A stretch of 64,000 nucleotides of DNA from Pseudarthrobacter sp. SSS035 (lineage in GTDB: Bacteria > Actinomycetota > Actinomycetes > Actinomycetales > Micrococcaceae). Both the position numbers and the translations under genes were made by a program. The notes beneath the pieces are model-generated. The model saw only the letters and a program-made list of their open reading frames with translations, ran no database searches and was not told the DNA's origin. The stretch is from contig NZ_CP096882.1 of NCBI RefSeq assembly GCF_023273875.1, positions 3,038,001 to 3,102,000 of the forward strand, written 5' to 3'. Shown here piece by piece: positions 24,577 through 32,186 of the stretch (positions are counted from its first letter, which is position 1; every line of letters begins with the position of its first letter).

Positions 24577-25392
24577 GTGACACAAATAAGGCGGGATACG
24601 GGCACAGCAGCGTCCTTTCCAACGCGCCTCCGCGCTGCGCGCGTCCTGGCATGGGTGATGGTGGCCGTGGCCACCATCGGACTGTTCGGCCTTGCCGACC
24701 TCATGGTTCTGCCGGGCTGGGTGGATCAGCAGTACGTCTGGGCCGTGTCGCTGGAGGCGAGCTGGGGCAGCCTGTTGACGTTCGTCGTCGCTGGCTCATT
24801 TTCCAGCATTGCCCTGAACCCCCGCCAGCCTTGGCCCGGGATCGTCCTGTTGGCGATCGCCGTCGCGGCTCTGGTGCTGGGGGCGGTCTTCGGCCAGGAC
24901 GGCAGCCCCGTCTGGGTCGCAGCACTTCTGGCTGGCGCTGTCGCTGTTCTCGTCTGGCTTGTCCAGAACGACTCGCCGGCCCTGCCGAGGGTGTGGAACC
25001 TGAGCTGGCAGTACCTGCTGATAGGCCTCGCTGGCGTTCCGCTCTGGCTGTTCTACGTCCTGCATGCCTTCGAAAAGTCCCGGCTCCGGCAGGACGCCGA
25101 ACACCAGACCTGGAATGTCGAACACTGGCCTGTGCAAGGATCAGCCGGTATCACCTTGTGCCTGAGTGCGCTGGTGATGAGCTTCTGGGCTGCAGGGCGC
25201 CCGCTGATGAGGGTGACCACGAGCCTGTCAGCCACCTACATCGGCGCAGCAATGCTCGCCTTCCCGCACCGCGACGGGGCCATGGAAGGACCGATGTGGG
25301 GTGTCGCCATGGTGATATGGGGGACGGTGTTGGCGCTCCCGCTCCCGCGTCGCGCGACGAGTCTTGGCCCGCCGTCGACCGTTATTGGCTGA
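24577..25392 (+). CDS. Multi-pass membrane protein of unknown function
   Basis: 271 aa from GTG 24577 (TTG 24541 is the alternative; neither has a good ribosome site). About seven hydrophobic segments are visible, e.g. VLAWVMVAVATIGLFGLADL, LLTFVVAGSFSSIALNP and LSWQYLLIGLAGVPLWLFYV. No family recognised. The codon use is typical of the neighbours, so it is probably a real gene. Confidence 0.55.
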   Translation: MTQIRRDTGTAASFPTRLRAARVLAWVMVAVATIGLFGLADLMVLPGWVDQQYVWAVSLEASWGSLLTFVVAGSFSSIALNPRQPWPGIVLLAIAVAALVLGAVFGQDGSPVWVAALLAGAVAVLVWLVQNDSPALPRVWNLSWQYLLIGLAGVPLWLFYVLHAFEKSRLRQDAEHQTWNVEHWPVQGSAGITLCLSALVMSFWAAGRPLMRVTTSLSATYIGAAMLAFPHRDGAMEGPMWGVAMVIWGTVLALPLPRRATSLGPPSTVIG

Positions 25393-25490
25393 GCCTGCGC
25401 CCGGCCATAACCGCGCCCACTGCTAAGACACAGCTGGATCAGCCCCAGGACCGCGGACGCCGCGCTGTTGACCAGCGAGGCGAGGATCAT
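25382..25490 (-). pseudogene. Frameshifted tail of a small membrane protein
   Basis: Minus strand: MILASLVNSAASAVLGLIQL continues after a frame change as LAVGAVMAGRRLSQ and a TAA at 25382. The two pieces make a plausible membrane C-terminus, but no start or upstream part can be found. The reading is tentative. Confidence 0.3.
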
Positions 25491-25522
25491 CCCGCCGGCG
25501 AGACCTCAGGCATGATTGTTGG

Positions 25523-25825
25523 GTGATCACCGAACATGCGCTGCTCGCCGTCCGGACCGGCCTGGAGGAGGACTTCGAGAATGCTTTTGGCGAGGCGAAG
25601 TCGATCATTGGCTCCATGCCCGGATTCCAGGGCCTCACGCTGTCCCGCAGCATCGAGAGCCCACCCACGTACCTGCTGCTGGTGGAATGGGCGCGGCTGG
25701 AGGACCATACCGAGGGTTTCCGGGGATCGGCTGAGTATCAGGAATGGCGTGCGCTCCTGCATCATTTCTACTCGCCGTTTCCGACGGTGGAGCACTACGA
25801 GCCTGTTGTTGTTCTGAACTTCTGA
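25523..25825 (+). CDS. Antibiotic-biosynthesis-monooxygenase (ABM) domain protein
   Basis: 100 aa, GTG start. A single dimeric ferredoxin-like ABM domain: EDFENAFGEAKSIIGSMPGF, GLTLSRSIESPPTYLLLVEW, HHFYSPFPTVEHYEPVV. Members of this fold range from quinone monooxygenases to heme-degrading enzymes and many have no known substrate. No partner gene is adjacent. Confidence 0.8.
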   Translation: MITEHALLAVRTGLEEDFENAFGEAKSIIGSMPGFQGLTLSRSIESPPTYLLLVEWARLEDHTEGFRGSAEYQEWRALLHHFYSPFPTVEHYEPVVVLNF

Positions 25826-25839
25826 GGGCTTCCGCGGAG

Positions 25840-26045
25840 CTACGCCTTGGACGGCTCCGACATACGAATGGCCATAACGATCAGGCCAGCGATCGGGATG
25901 AGCAGCCAGAAGAGCTCCGTCCACCGGCGGCCGGCATCACGGAGGCGGCGGACCCCGACGGCGAGCGTGGGGATCATCGTGCCGATCACCCAGAGCGAGG
26001 CAAGGCTGGAACCGACACCGATCACCCCGTTGGGGGTGGCCACGT
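25840..26045 (-). pseudogene. C-terminal fragment of a DUF805 membrane protein
   Basis: The minus strand encodes TPNGVIGVGSSLASLWVIGT, then TLAVGVRRLRDAGRRWTELF and WLLIPIAGLIVMAIRM. The 'VRRLRDAGR..W..L..LIP..G' pattern is the DUF805 core. The N-terminal helices are missing and the frame merges upstream with the 3' end of the GNAT gene, so this looks like a deletion junction. Confidence 0.6.
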
Positions 26046-26588
26046 TCCGGGCGCCGCGGCACACATCAGGAGACCCAGCCCGCCCGTGAATGTGGTGGTG
26101 TGGAACCGTGGCCCGCGCGCCACCTCGGTGAAGTTCCAGCGGCCGTGCAGCTCGATGGACACAAGGTTGTCCGCATTGACCACGTACCAGGCCTCCGGCG
26201 CCAGGGCCCAGATCCACTGCAACCGAGCCTCCGTCAGCGCCGCGCCCACGCCGCGCCTGCGCCACGCCGGCAGGACCGTCACCCCGCCGAGGTAGTGCCC
26301 GAAAGGTGCCGGCCCGTCGTCGTGGTCCCAGCGGTGCGTTTTTCCCCAACCGATGACGACGCCGTCAACGGTGGCCACCACAAAATGCCTGTCCGGGTCC
26401 GCCACAGCGGCAGCCATCGCCGAAGGGCTCAGCGGACCGCGGCCGCTGGCGTGCTCGATTGCGGCGATCGCCTCCAGGTCCGCAGGACCGGCGGGACGCA
26501 CCGCGGCGACCGTCCCGGCGTCGGGCGTTACGTCCTTTTGGGCGAGATCGGCAAACCCGTGGGATTCCATCTGGACAGTCAACCGCAT
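26022..26588 (-). CDS. GNAT-family N-acetyltransferase
   Basis: 188 aa. Acetyl-CoA binding motif A is GVTVLPAWRRRGVGAALTEA, followed by NADNLVSIELHGRWNFTEVA and a closing strand FTGGLGLLM. The last residues (AAPGTWPPPTG) do not belong to the family and coincide with the junction to the DUF805 fragment, so the original C-terminus was probably replaced, which may or may not affect activity. The substrate is unknown. Confidence 0.8.
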   Translation of the reverse strand: MRLTVQMESHGFADLAQKDVTPDAGTVAAVRPAGPADLEAIAAIEHASGRGPLSPSAMAAAVADPDRHFVVATVDGVVIGWGKTHRWDHDDGPAPFGHYLGGVTVLPAWRRRGVGAALTEARLQWIWALAPEAWYVVNADNLVSIELHGRWNFTEVARGPRFHTTTFTGGLGLLMCAAAPGTWPPPTG

Positions 26589-26613
26589 CGGTCGGCTCAG
26601 ACGCTGACCTGGA

Positions 26614-27429
26614 CTAAACCCGCGGCTGCGCGAGACCCCTCAGTAGACCTTCGAAGCGATTTCGCGCGGCAGAGTTCTTCGCTGGGGTGGCTGTGCGGAA
26701 CAGCCCGCGGCGCAATTCGCCGGTGAAGTCTCTGGCGTCGATGCCACGGACCTTCGCCAGCAGCAGTTGGTGTTCGTGAGCGTCCAGAAGCTCACCCAAG
26801 TGTTGACCAAGTATCTGCGCCAGGGTGTTGTCCACTGCCAGATCATTGGCGATCAAGGTATCGAGATGCTCATCGTATAGCCAGTCTGCCTCGCCCTCGC
26901 TCGATTCAAGCCAATACAGTGCGGTCCCTATGTCCTGTGCATCCTTGTAGTTGAAATTCTGTGACCTGTCGGCGAGGGCCTCCAATTTCAGGATGACGTA
27001 GTGCCATGGTGAGACAACCTGGAGCCTCCCTACGTGGGGCAGGATGAAGGGGTCGGCCGCGGCGAAAGCATTTGTATATCCGAGTACGTTGATGAGGTGA
27101 CCGTCGTCGGGCACCTTGACCACACCTTGAGGCGTCTCCAATGCTCCGAAGGGGATTACGTCAACCGGCATGTGTGCAATGTTGAACCGGATGGCGGTCT
27201 TCGTGCTGGCTATGCGTTCGTACACCGGGATCAACTGGTCGAAACCATCCCATGAAGGCATGGCGAGGGCAATGTCAACGTCGTGGGTTGTGGTGAGGCT
27301 GCTCACGGGCTGGTCAAAACTTCGGTGGAGAAGGTTCCTGGCCTCCGCTCCCACGATCATGAATTGATCCGGTGTGATTTCCGTTTCCGTCAGGAGTGAA
27401 TCGATAACGGAAATGAGGGGCTCAAACAT
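26614..27429 (-). CDS. AbiEii-like nucleotidyltransferase, probable toxin
   Basis: 271 aa from ATG 27429. The N-terminal part has a nucleotidyltransferase pattern, FMIVGAEARNLL then TTHDVDIALAMPSWDGFDQL, and a further strand MPVDVIPFGALE supplying the third acidic residue. Downstream LQVVSPWHYVILKLEALADR and NYKDAQDIG match the substrate domain of AbiEii/AbiGii-type proteins. In AbiE systems this enzyme blocks growth, giving phage-triggered cell death, and is held in check by AbiEi. It begins 8 bp after the stop of the upstream antitoxin gene, as expected for the pair. Confidence 0.75.
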   Translation of the reverse strand: MFEPLISVIDSLLTETEITPDQFMIVGAEARNLLHRSFDQPVSSLTTTHDVDIALAMPSWDGFDQLIPVYERIASTKTAIRFNIAHMPVDVIPFGALETPQGVVKVPDDGHLINVLGYTNAFAAADPFILPHVGRLQVVSPWHYVILKLEALADRSQNFNYKDAQDIGTALYWLESSEGEADWLYDEHLDTLIANDLAVDNTLAQILGQHLGELLDAHEHQLLLAKVRGIDARDFTGELRRGLFRTATPAKNSAARNRFEGLLRGLAQPRV

Positions 27430-27436
27430 GACCTGA

Positions 27437-28468
27437 TCAGAGCCACTGAAGTTCAGGTTCCTTTTGTAGGTAAACAATGGCCACCTCCTGTTCTCTGGGA
27501 TCGTCCGAGGCAAGGAGATCCGCGTAAATCAGCAAAGGGGGTGCCAACCTGGGAGAGTCTTCCGCCCAGGCCACTTTGTCGTCCCAGAATCGCCGCAGAA
27601 TTCGGACATTGGGCTGCGGACCCCGCCGCAGCCGGTTGTCGCGGATCAGGTCTGGCAGGATCTCGGGCACGTAAAATGTGGAAATCGACGGGCTGATTAG
27701 GTGGGGGACCGCCATGCCGCCGCTGGCAACCGCATTGTGGATCTGAAGAGCTGCGGAGGGTGGACCCTCCAGGAAGTCCAGGTAAAGCGATGGACGTAGC
27801 CTGGACGGAAAGGAAGCCAGCCATGCCCTGGCGATCTGACGACGACCCCGGGCTGTCCATTGGCGTTGGCTGTCAAGAGCGCCTTCCCTCACCAAATGCT
27901 GCAGCGTTCGCGGAACCAGCCCCACCGAGACCCCGGCCGCCTCGGCGATCTTCCGCATGGGTGCGTGGAGAAGTTCGGGCCAGGCCAGGAGGACGAAGAC
28001 CAGCTGGGACGACTTAGGTGACAAGATGTCCATCGGTGCCAGTATCACGCCATTACCCGCGGAGCCGTGCTGCCGTTGATTGGTGGTTTTGGTAATGGCC
28101 GGGTCGCTCCCCGGGCGTTTCTCGAGTTCGATCACCACGTTTGGGGCATGGATCGAAAGCCGCCCCGACAGGTCTCCATGATTGACGCCGAGCTCCCTGA
28201 GGCGGTCCGACGTTTTGGTGGTCAGCGCGCGCGTTAGGAGAAAGTCGGACTTGAAGTTCTGCAGGATTGAAAGTCCATCCGCAATCGCCAATTTGGGGGC
28301 GTCGACTTCTGCAATATTCAACTCCACGTCGGCGGCACCTAGAACCAGCCTGGCGCTGTAGGTCGACAACGCGGGTCCCTGGCGTTGGGGTTCGGAAATG
28401 GCAGCAAGGACCCACCCGCGCTGGCGGCACAACTGTTGAAACTCAGAGAAAACAACACTCTTGGCCAT
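27437..28468 (-). CDS. AbiEi-family type IV antitoxin
   Basis: 343 aa from ATG 28468 with a GTAGGA ribosome site. The N-terminal region (VVFSEFQQLCRQRGWVLAAI, LVLGAADVELNIAEVDAPKL) resembles the domain found in COG4861-type AbiEi proteins. A winged HTH lies near residues 200-245 (APMRKIAEAAGVSVGLVPRT). The protein should repress its own promoter through repeats overlapping its start codon (28469-28502) and counteract the nucleotidyltransferase without direct contact, as shown for AbiE. It is larger than streptococcal AbiEi and belongs to the variant with an internal HTH. Confidence 0.72.
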   Translation of the reverse strand: MAKSVVFSEFQQLCRQRGWVLAAISEPQRQGPALSTYSARLVLGAADVELNIAEVDAPKLAIADGLSILQNFKSDFLLTRALTTKTSDRLRELGVNHGDLSGRLSIHAPNVVIELEKRPGSDPAITKTTNQRQHGSAGNGVILAPMDILSPKSSQLVFVLLAWPELLHAPMRKIAEAAGVSVGLVPRTLQHLVREGALDSQRQWTARGRRQIARAWLASFPSRLRPSLYLDFLEGPPSAALQIHNAVASGGMAVPHLISPSISTFYVPEILPDLIRDNRLRRGPQPNVRILRRFWDDKVAWAEDSPRLAPPLLIYADLLASDDPREQEVAIVYLQKEPELQWL

Positions 28469-28502
28469 GTTCAATATCCTACTTTGTTCAATATGATTGA
28501 AC
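28469..28502. promoter_or_regulatory. Operator-like repeats at the AbiE promoter
   Basis: GTTCAATAT occurs at 28469-28477 and again at 28486-28494 (17-bp period). The second copy is half of a perfect palindrome GTTCAAT-ATG-ATTGAAC (28486-28502). The first abuts the antitoxin start codon. AbiEi proteins repress their operon by binding inverted repeats, so this is a strong operator candidate. Confidence 0.7.
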
Positions 28503-28606
28503 AAGAGCATCCATTGAACGCACGCCATCGAAGGGGCTCTCGCCGAAGCTGTCATATTCAGCGTCACTTGAGCAAACCTTGAGGTTGTGTTTATAGCCTC
28601 GGGCGT

Positions 28607-28750
28607 ATGGGGAATTATGGGGGCACACAGTACGCGCGCGACACACGGAGTGAGCTCCGCCGTCGCCGACTTCAGGCGGTTTCCTACGTTGCGCTGGCCG
28701 CCCTGGCAGTGGCCACGGCAGCGGTGGTGGTGATCGCGCTCAACCGGTAA
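28607..28750 (+). CDS. Small membrane protein, 47 aa
   Basis: ATG 28607 to TAA 28750. A charged N-terminus (RDTRSELRRRRLQ) precedes one hydrophobic helix (YVALAALAVATAAVVVIAL) ending NR. No family is recognised. GC3 is high and it is the first of three consecutive tiny membrane-protein genes leading to the MinD-like ATPase. Confidence 0.5.
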   Translation: MGNYGGTQYARDTRSELRRRRLQAVSYVALAALAVATAAVVVIALNR

Positions 28751-28859
28751 GCGGCTGCTGCGCCGCGCCGCGCCAATGACGCGATTTGTCAATCCCGTGA
28801 CGGACCGATAGCGTGACCTCTGATCGCATGGGGGATCACTCTAACGTTCGGAGACCGTT

Positions 28860-28997
28860 GTGGCTCTCGTTGACTATGTCCTGGCGCTGTGCGCACTGTT
28901 GGGCACACTGCTGATTCCCTTCTCTGCGATGTACCATGTGCTGCGCCGGAAGCGACGCGCAGTGCGGGTGACCGCCACGAGGAGTATCCGCAGCTAG
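28860..28997 (+). CDS. Small membrane protein, 45 aa
   Basis: GTG 28860 behind GGAG (spacing about 6). One N-terminal helix (DYVLALCALLGTLLIPFSAM) followed by a strongly basic tail (LRRKRRAVRVTATRSIRS). It ends 2 bp before the next small gene, so the two are probably cotranscribed. Confidence 0.55.
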   Translation: MALVDYVLALCALLGTLLIPFSAMYHVLRRKRRAVRVTATRSIRS

Positions 28998-28999
28998 CC

Positions 29000-29119
29000 A
29001 TGCCCTATATCGATATCAACCCGCATAAGGGCCGCCCCAAATGGCAGGCCTACGCCATTCTGGCCGTGCTTCTGGTCCTCACCGGCGCCGTGGTGATTGC
29101 CGCGCTCACCCGCGGCTGA
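29000..29119 (+). CDS. Small membrane protein, 39 aa
   Basis: ATG 29000 to TGA 29119. A short polar N-terminus (MPYIDINPHKGRPKWQ) is followed by one helix (AYAILAVLLVLTGAVVIAAL). Ribosome-binding sequence AGGAG lies inside the previous gene. It ends 93 bp before the MinD-like gene and could share its transcript. Confidence 0.6.
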   Translation: MPYIDINPHKGRPKWQAYAILAVLLVLTGAVVIAALTRG

Positions 29120-29212
29120 CCTCGTAATTCCGCCCCAGCGCCTAGACTTACAGATTGAATCAGTCCGTAAAGTGCCGCAGAACCTTGTGCCGAAAGTCCT
29201 GGGGAGACAGAC

Positions 29213-30640
29213 ATGCCCGATCCGGCGGATCAGAACGCACGCCCCATCGCAGAAGATGCAGGGCTACCGCAACCGCCCCGGCGACGCCGTGACCTCCGTC
29301 GCGCCGACGGCGCGCTGTCGGATGCCCAGACAGGAACCATGCCAGCCGTAACGCCAGATCTTTCGAGCACGCCCGACGCCGGCACCCCGGTACCGCGCCG
29401 CAGTTCCTGGGCGGAGGCGGCGGCCGCCGCCGACCAAGCCGGTCCCTCCCCCTCTGCCCCCGTCTCTGCTCCCATCAGCTCTGTCCCGGCGCCCACCCGT
29501 CGGCCGGCCAGGCCGCCGGTGACCCCGCTGCCGCAGGCGGCGCCGCAGGACGGGCAGCCGGCCGAGCCGGACTATGGCACCCCCGCATTGGCGTACGACG
29601 GCGACGAAGCCGCGCCGCCGCCGTCGTACCTTCCTGAGGAAGCACCCGAGCCGGCGCCGGCGTTCCGGCGCATCCGCCCCACCACCGCGGACATCATCGC
29701 CGACAGCCCCATGCCCGACTTCATCAGCTCCCCGGGCCTGTTCGTCAAGGAGCAGAAGCCCCGGCCGGTGGGCGGCGTCCGCGGCGCCCTCTACTCGCTC
29801 ACGGGCGGGGCCTGGAACATGGGCCCCAGCGCCAAGCAGCGCGAGGAAGACGAGCTGGGCCGCCGCATCTCCCGCCAGCTGCAGGGCAGCTACAACACCG
29901 CGGTGCTGAGCCTCAAGGGCGGCATCGGCAAAACCTCCACCACGGTGGGCGTGGGCCTTACGCTGGCCGAATTCCGCGGCGACCCGCCCTGCGCCATCGA
30001 CGCCAACCCGGACTCCGGCGACCTCGTGGAGCGCGCCCTCGGCGAGGGCATCTACCAGCAGGCCAGCCCGCGCACCATCACGGACCTGCTGGCGAACATC
30101 GAGGGCGTTGACTCGCTCACCGCGCTGGCCCGGTACATGCACCACGCCGGCCGGCTGCACCTGATCGCGGGGGAGCAGGACCCGGAGGTCTCCGACTCGC
30201 TCACGGCCGCCGAGTACCTGCGGATCCGCAAGCTCATCTCCAACTACTACTCCGTGGCCCTGACCGACTGCGGCACCGGCGTGACGCACAACGCGATGAG
30301 CGGGATCCTGCAGTCGGCGGACAACCTGATTATCGCCGCCGGGTATGCGGTCAGCGGGGCCAAGCGTGCCCGCAGCACCCTGCACTGGCTGGCGAGCCAC
30401 GGGTACGAGGACCTGGCCCGGAACGCCGTGGTGGTCATCACGGACAAGGAGGAGGTCTCCTCCCGGGTGGACAAGGACGCCATCGAGGAACACCTCGCCG
30501 GGATCTGCCGCCAGCTCATTGCCGTCCCGCACGACCGCGGTGTGGCCGACGGCGACCTGGTCACCCTGGACGTGCTGAAGCCGGAGACGCGGCGGGCGTA
30601 CAAGGAAATCGCGGCGTCGATCGTGGACGGGTACCGGTAG
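29213..30640 (+). CDS. EspI-like MinD/ParA-family ATPase with a Pro/Ala-rich N-terminus
   Basis: 475 aa. Residues 1-165 are disordered, rich in Pro, Ala and charged residues. Near residue 233 a deviant Walker A loop LKGGIGKTSTT starts a MinD/ParA domain, with AIDANPDSGDLV as switch region and LTDCGTGVTHNAMSGILQSA. Proteins of this build (mycobacterial EspI/Rv3876 type) accompany type VII secretion systems or act in cell-pole organisation. No ESX genes are in the window, so it is probably an orphan. Small membrane proteins on both sides may be partners. Confidence 0.75.
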   Translation: MPDPADQNARPIAEDAGLPQPPRRRRDLRRADGALSDAQTGTMPAVTPDLSSTPDAGTPVPRRSSWAEAAAAADQAGPSPSAPVSAPISSVPAPTRRPARPPVTPLPQAAPQDGQPAEPDYGTPALAYDGDEAAPPPSYLPEEAPEPAPAFRRIRPTTADIIADSPMPDFISSPGLFVKEQKPRPVGGVRGALYSLTGGAWNMGPSAKQREEDELGRRISRQLQGSYNTAVLSLKGGIGKTSTTVGVGLTLAEFRGDPPCAIDANPDSGDLVERALGEGIYQQASPRTITDLLANIEGVDSLTALARYMHHAGRLHLIAGEQDPEVSDSLTAAEYLRIRKLISNYYSVALTDCGTGVTHNAMSGILQSADNLIIAAGYAVSGAKRARSTLHWLASHGYEDLARNAVVVITDKEEVSSRVDKDAIEEHLAGICRQLIAVPHDRGVADGDLVTLDVLKPETRRAYKEIAASIVDGYR

Positions 30641-30772
30641 CTTCCCCCTTCCCCCCGCCTCCTAGTTTTGGGTGGGCAACAATCTTGAGTGAACGCACCG
30701 TGCCATCTTGGGCTGATCCTGAGCATGGCCGGTTAGCGTCGGCGCATCAGCCATATGAAAGGTGCGTCAACG

Positions 30773-30877
30773 ATGACCATTCTTGAATACGTCACAGGCC
30801 TGGCAATCATCCTCGGGTCCCTTATGGGCACCATGGGGCTCGCGGCGGCAGTCATGCGCCACAGGCAGCGCCACTAG
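30773..30877 (+). CDS. Small membrane protein, 34 aa
   Basis: ATG 30773 with AAAGGTG upstream. The helix YVTGLAIILGSLMGTMGLAA is followed by a basic VMRHRQRH tail, the same layout as the 45-aa protein at 28860. The stop overlaps the convergent reductase gene by 4 bp. Confidence 0.55.
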   Translation: MTILEYVTGLAIILGSLMGTMGLAAAVMRHRQRH

Positions 30878-31626
30878 TGGATCCGAGGACTGGTTTCCAG
30901 CCACTCGTGAAACGTCTGGAGCCCGACGGCGGAGCCTGCCGCCGGGACCAGGTCACCGCGGCGCATGGCCTGACCCATGGCGCCGGGTGCCGGTACCTTC
31001 ACCACCAGCTTCCGCTGCCCGGATGTCCGCAGGTATTCGCGGACCAGGTCTGCGAGCTGCTCCCGACGCGGCCCGCCAAGATCAGCAACCCGTCCGCGGG
31101 GTCCCTGCTCGGCTGCGTCCACCAACGCCGCAGCCACTTCCCGCGCCGCGACCGGCTGAGTTATCATCTGAGGAACCAGGACCACCGGGCCAATTGACGC
31201 GGCGCTGATGGCCATGGGGACAAACTCGTGGAACTGAGTGGACCGCAGGATGGTCCACGGCACGCCTCCGTGCCGGACGGCATCCTCCTGCGCGAGCTTC
31301 CCGGCGTACAGCCCCGACGCAGCCTTATCGATGCCCACGATCGAGAGCGCAATATGGTGCCTCGTCTGGGCCTCTTTCTCGGCAGCGAGGAGGTTCCGGG
31401 TGGCGGCGGTGAAAAAGTCCACGGCCTTCCTGGTGGAAATCGTCCGGATTCCGGAGACATCAATAACGGTGTCCACACCCTGCAGGGCGTCGTGCAGCCC
31501 GCGGCCGGTGAACAGGTCCACGCCTTCTGATCGGGTCAGGCTTGTCACAAGATGTCCGCGGTCCCTGGCAAGAGAGACGACATGCTGGCCAACGGTCCCG
31601 GTACCTCCTGGAACGGCAATATGCAT
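30874..31626 (-). CDS. NmrA/SDR-type NAD(P)-binding protein
   Basis: 250 aa from ATG 31626. An N-terminal Rossmann motif GGTGTVGQHVVSLARDRGH is followed by VDTVIDVSGIRTISTRKAVD, HHIALSIVGIDKAASGLYAG and WTILRSTQFHEFV. This is the atypical-SDR family that includes NmrA-like redox sensors and quinone reductases; a YxxxK active site is reduced to YAGKL. The substrate is unknown and it stands alone. Confidence 0.85.
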   Translation of the reverse strand: MHIAVPGGTGTVGQHVVSLARDRGHLVTSLTRSEGVDLFTGRGLHDALQGVDTVIDVSGIRTISTRKAVDFFTAATRNLLAAEKEAQTRHHIALSIVGIDKAASGLYAGKLAQEDAVRHGGVPWTILRSTQFHEFVPMAISAASIGPVVLVPQMITQPVAAREVAAALVDAAEQGPRGRVADLGGPRREQLADLVREYLRTSGQRKLVVKVPAPGAMGQAMRRGDLVPAAGSAVGLQTFHEWLETSPRIH

Positions 31627-31716
31627 GCTCCAGATCCTACGGCCGGTAGTGGCGGCACTGAAGACCGGTAGCCAGTACTCGTATGCCCGACCGCTGCCCA
31701 TCCCTAGTCTCGGACC

Positions 31717-31920
31717 ATGGAACGAGGCAATTACCGAAGAGTGCGGCGGCGCAGGCGGGCACGGCGTACCGAACGCGAGATCCAGAAACTCGACGCCCTG
31801 ACCGGTGGCTTAGACCCAGAGGGCGTTAGCCGGAAGATCGCCGTGATCGCGACCGTCTCCGGATTCGGCCTCCTGCGTGCATCGATCCGGAAGGTCCTGA
31901 ACAGGGCGGCCCTCCACTAA
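31717..31920 (+). CDS. Hypothetical basic small protein
   Basis: 67 aa, opening with an Arg-rich run (MERGNYRRVRRRRRARRTER) and ending with KIAVIATVSGFGLLRASIRK. No domain recognised and no ribosome site. The frame ends exactly at the start of the palindromic repeat. It may be a gene truncated by that repeat. Confidence 0.35.
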   Translation: MERGNYRRVRRRRRARRTEREIQKLDALTGGLDPEGVSRKIAVIATVSGFGLLRASIRKVLNRAALH

Positions 31921-32015
31921 GCGCGAACGGACAGTTAAGCCCCTCCACTGAGGCGCGAACTGGCAGCTGATGACGCCAAATCCGGGATTTGAGGTCATTA
32001 ACTGCCGGTTCGCGC
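31921..32015. repeat. Palindromic repeat cluster 1
   Basis: A half unit starting GCGCGAACGGACAGTTAAGC (31921-31943) is followed by a complete imperfect hairpin with 22-bp arms (31953-31974 and 31994-32015, three mismatches). The first unit is the exact reverse complement of 33584-33606. Confidence 0.85.
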
Positions 32016-32162
32016 GGGTTGTGGCGGCAGGGTCACGTTGCCGGTGCTCCAGGAGCTGCCGGCGTTGCGGGTGGAGGCGGTGAAAGCGGCCTGCGATCCT
32101 TGCCAGACCATGCTGCTGGCCACCAGGATCGCTAGCGGCCCTGCGGCGAGCAGGCAATTTTA
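31997..32162 (-). pseudogene. N-terminal remnant of a SipW-type (TasA-like) surface protein
   Basis: Minus strand frame: LLAAGPLAILVASSMVWQGS, then QAAFTASTRNAGSSWSTGNV and a stop inside the palindromic repeat. The 'hydrophobic helix - AAFTASTxNAGSSWS' layout is that of SipW-dependent signal peptides on TasA/camelysin-like proteins. The coding sequence breaks off in the palindromic repeat, and the start is also missing. Confidence 0.6.
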
Positions 32163-32186
32163 AGTGTTCGCGAGGAAGGAGTTTTC

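Noticed and set aside
23715..25526. 603-codon plus-strand frame across the MBL and membrane-protein genes
   Set aside because: It crosses two supported genes in a different frame and is Arg/Pro/Gly-rich throughout.
29213..30640. Calling the MinD-like gene part of an ESX secretion locus
   Set aside because: No EccC, EccB, WXG100 or mycosin genes occur in the window; only the ATPase architecture is similar.
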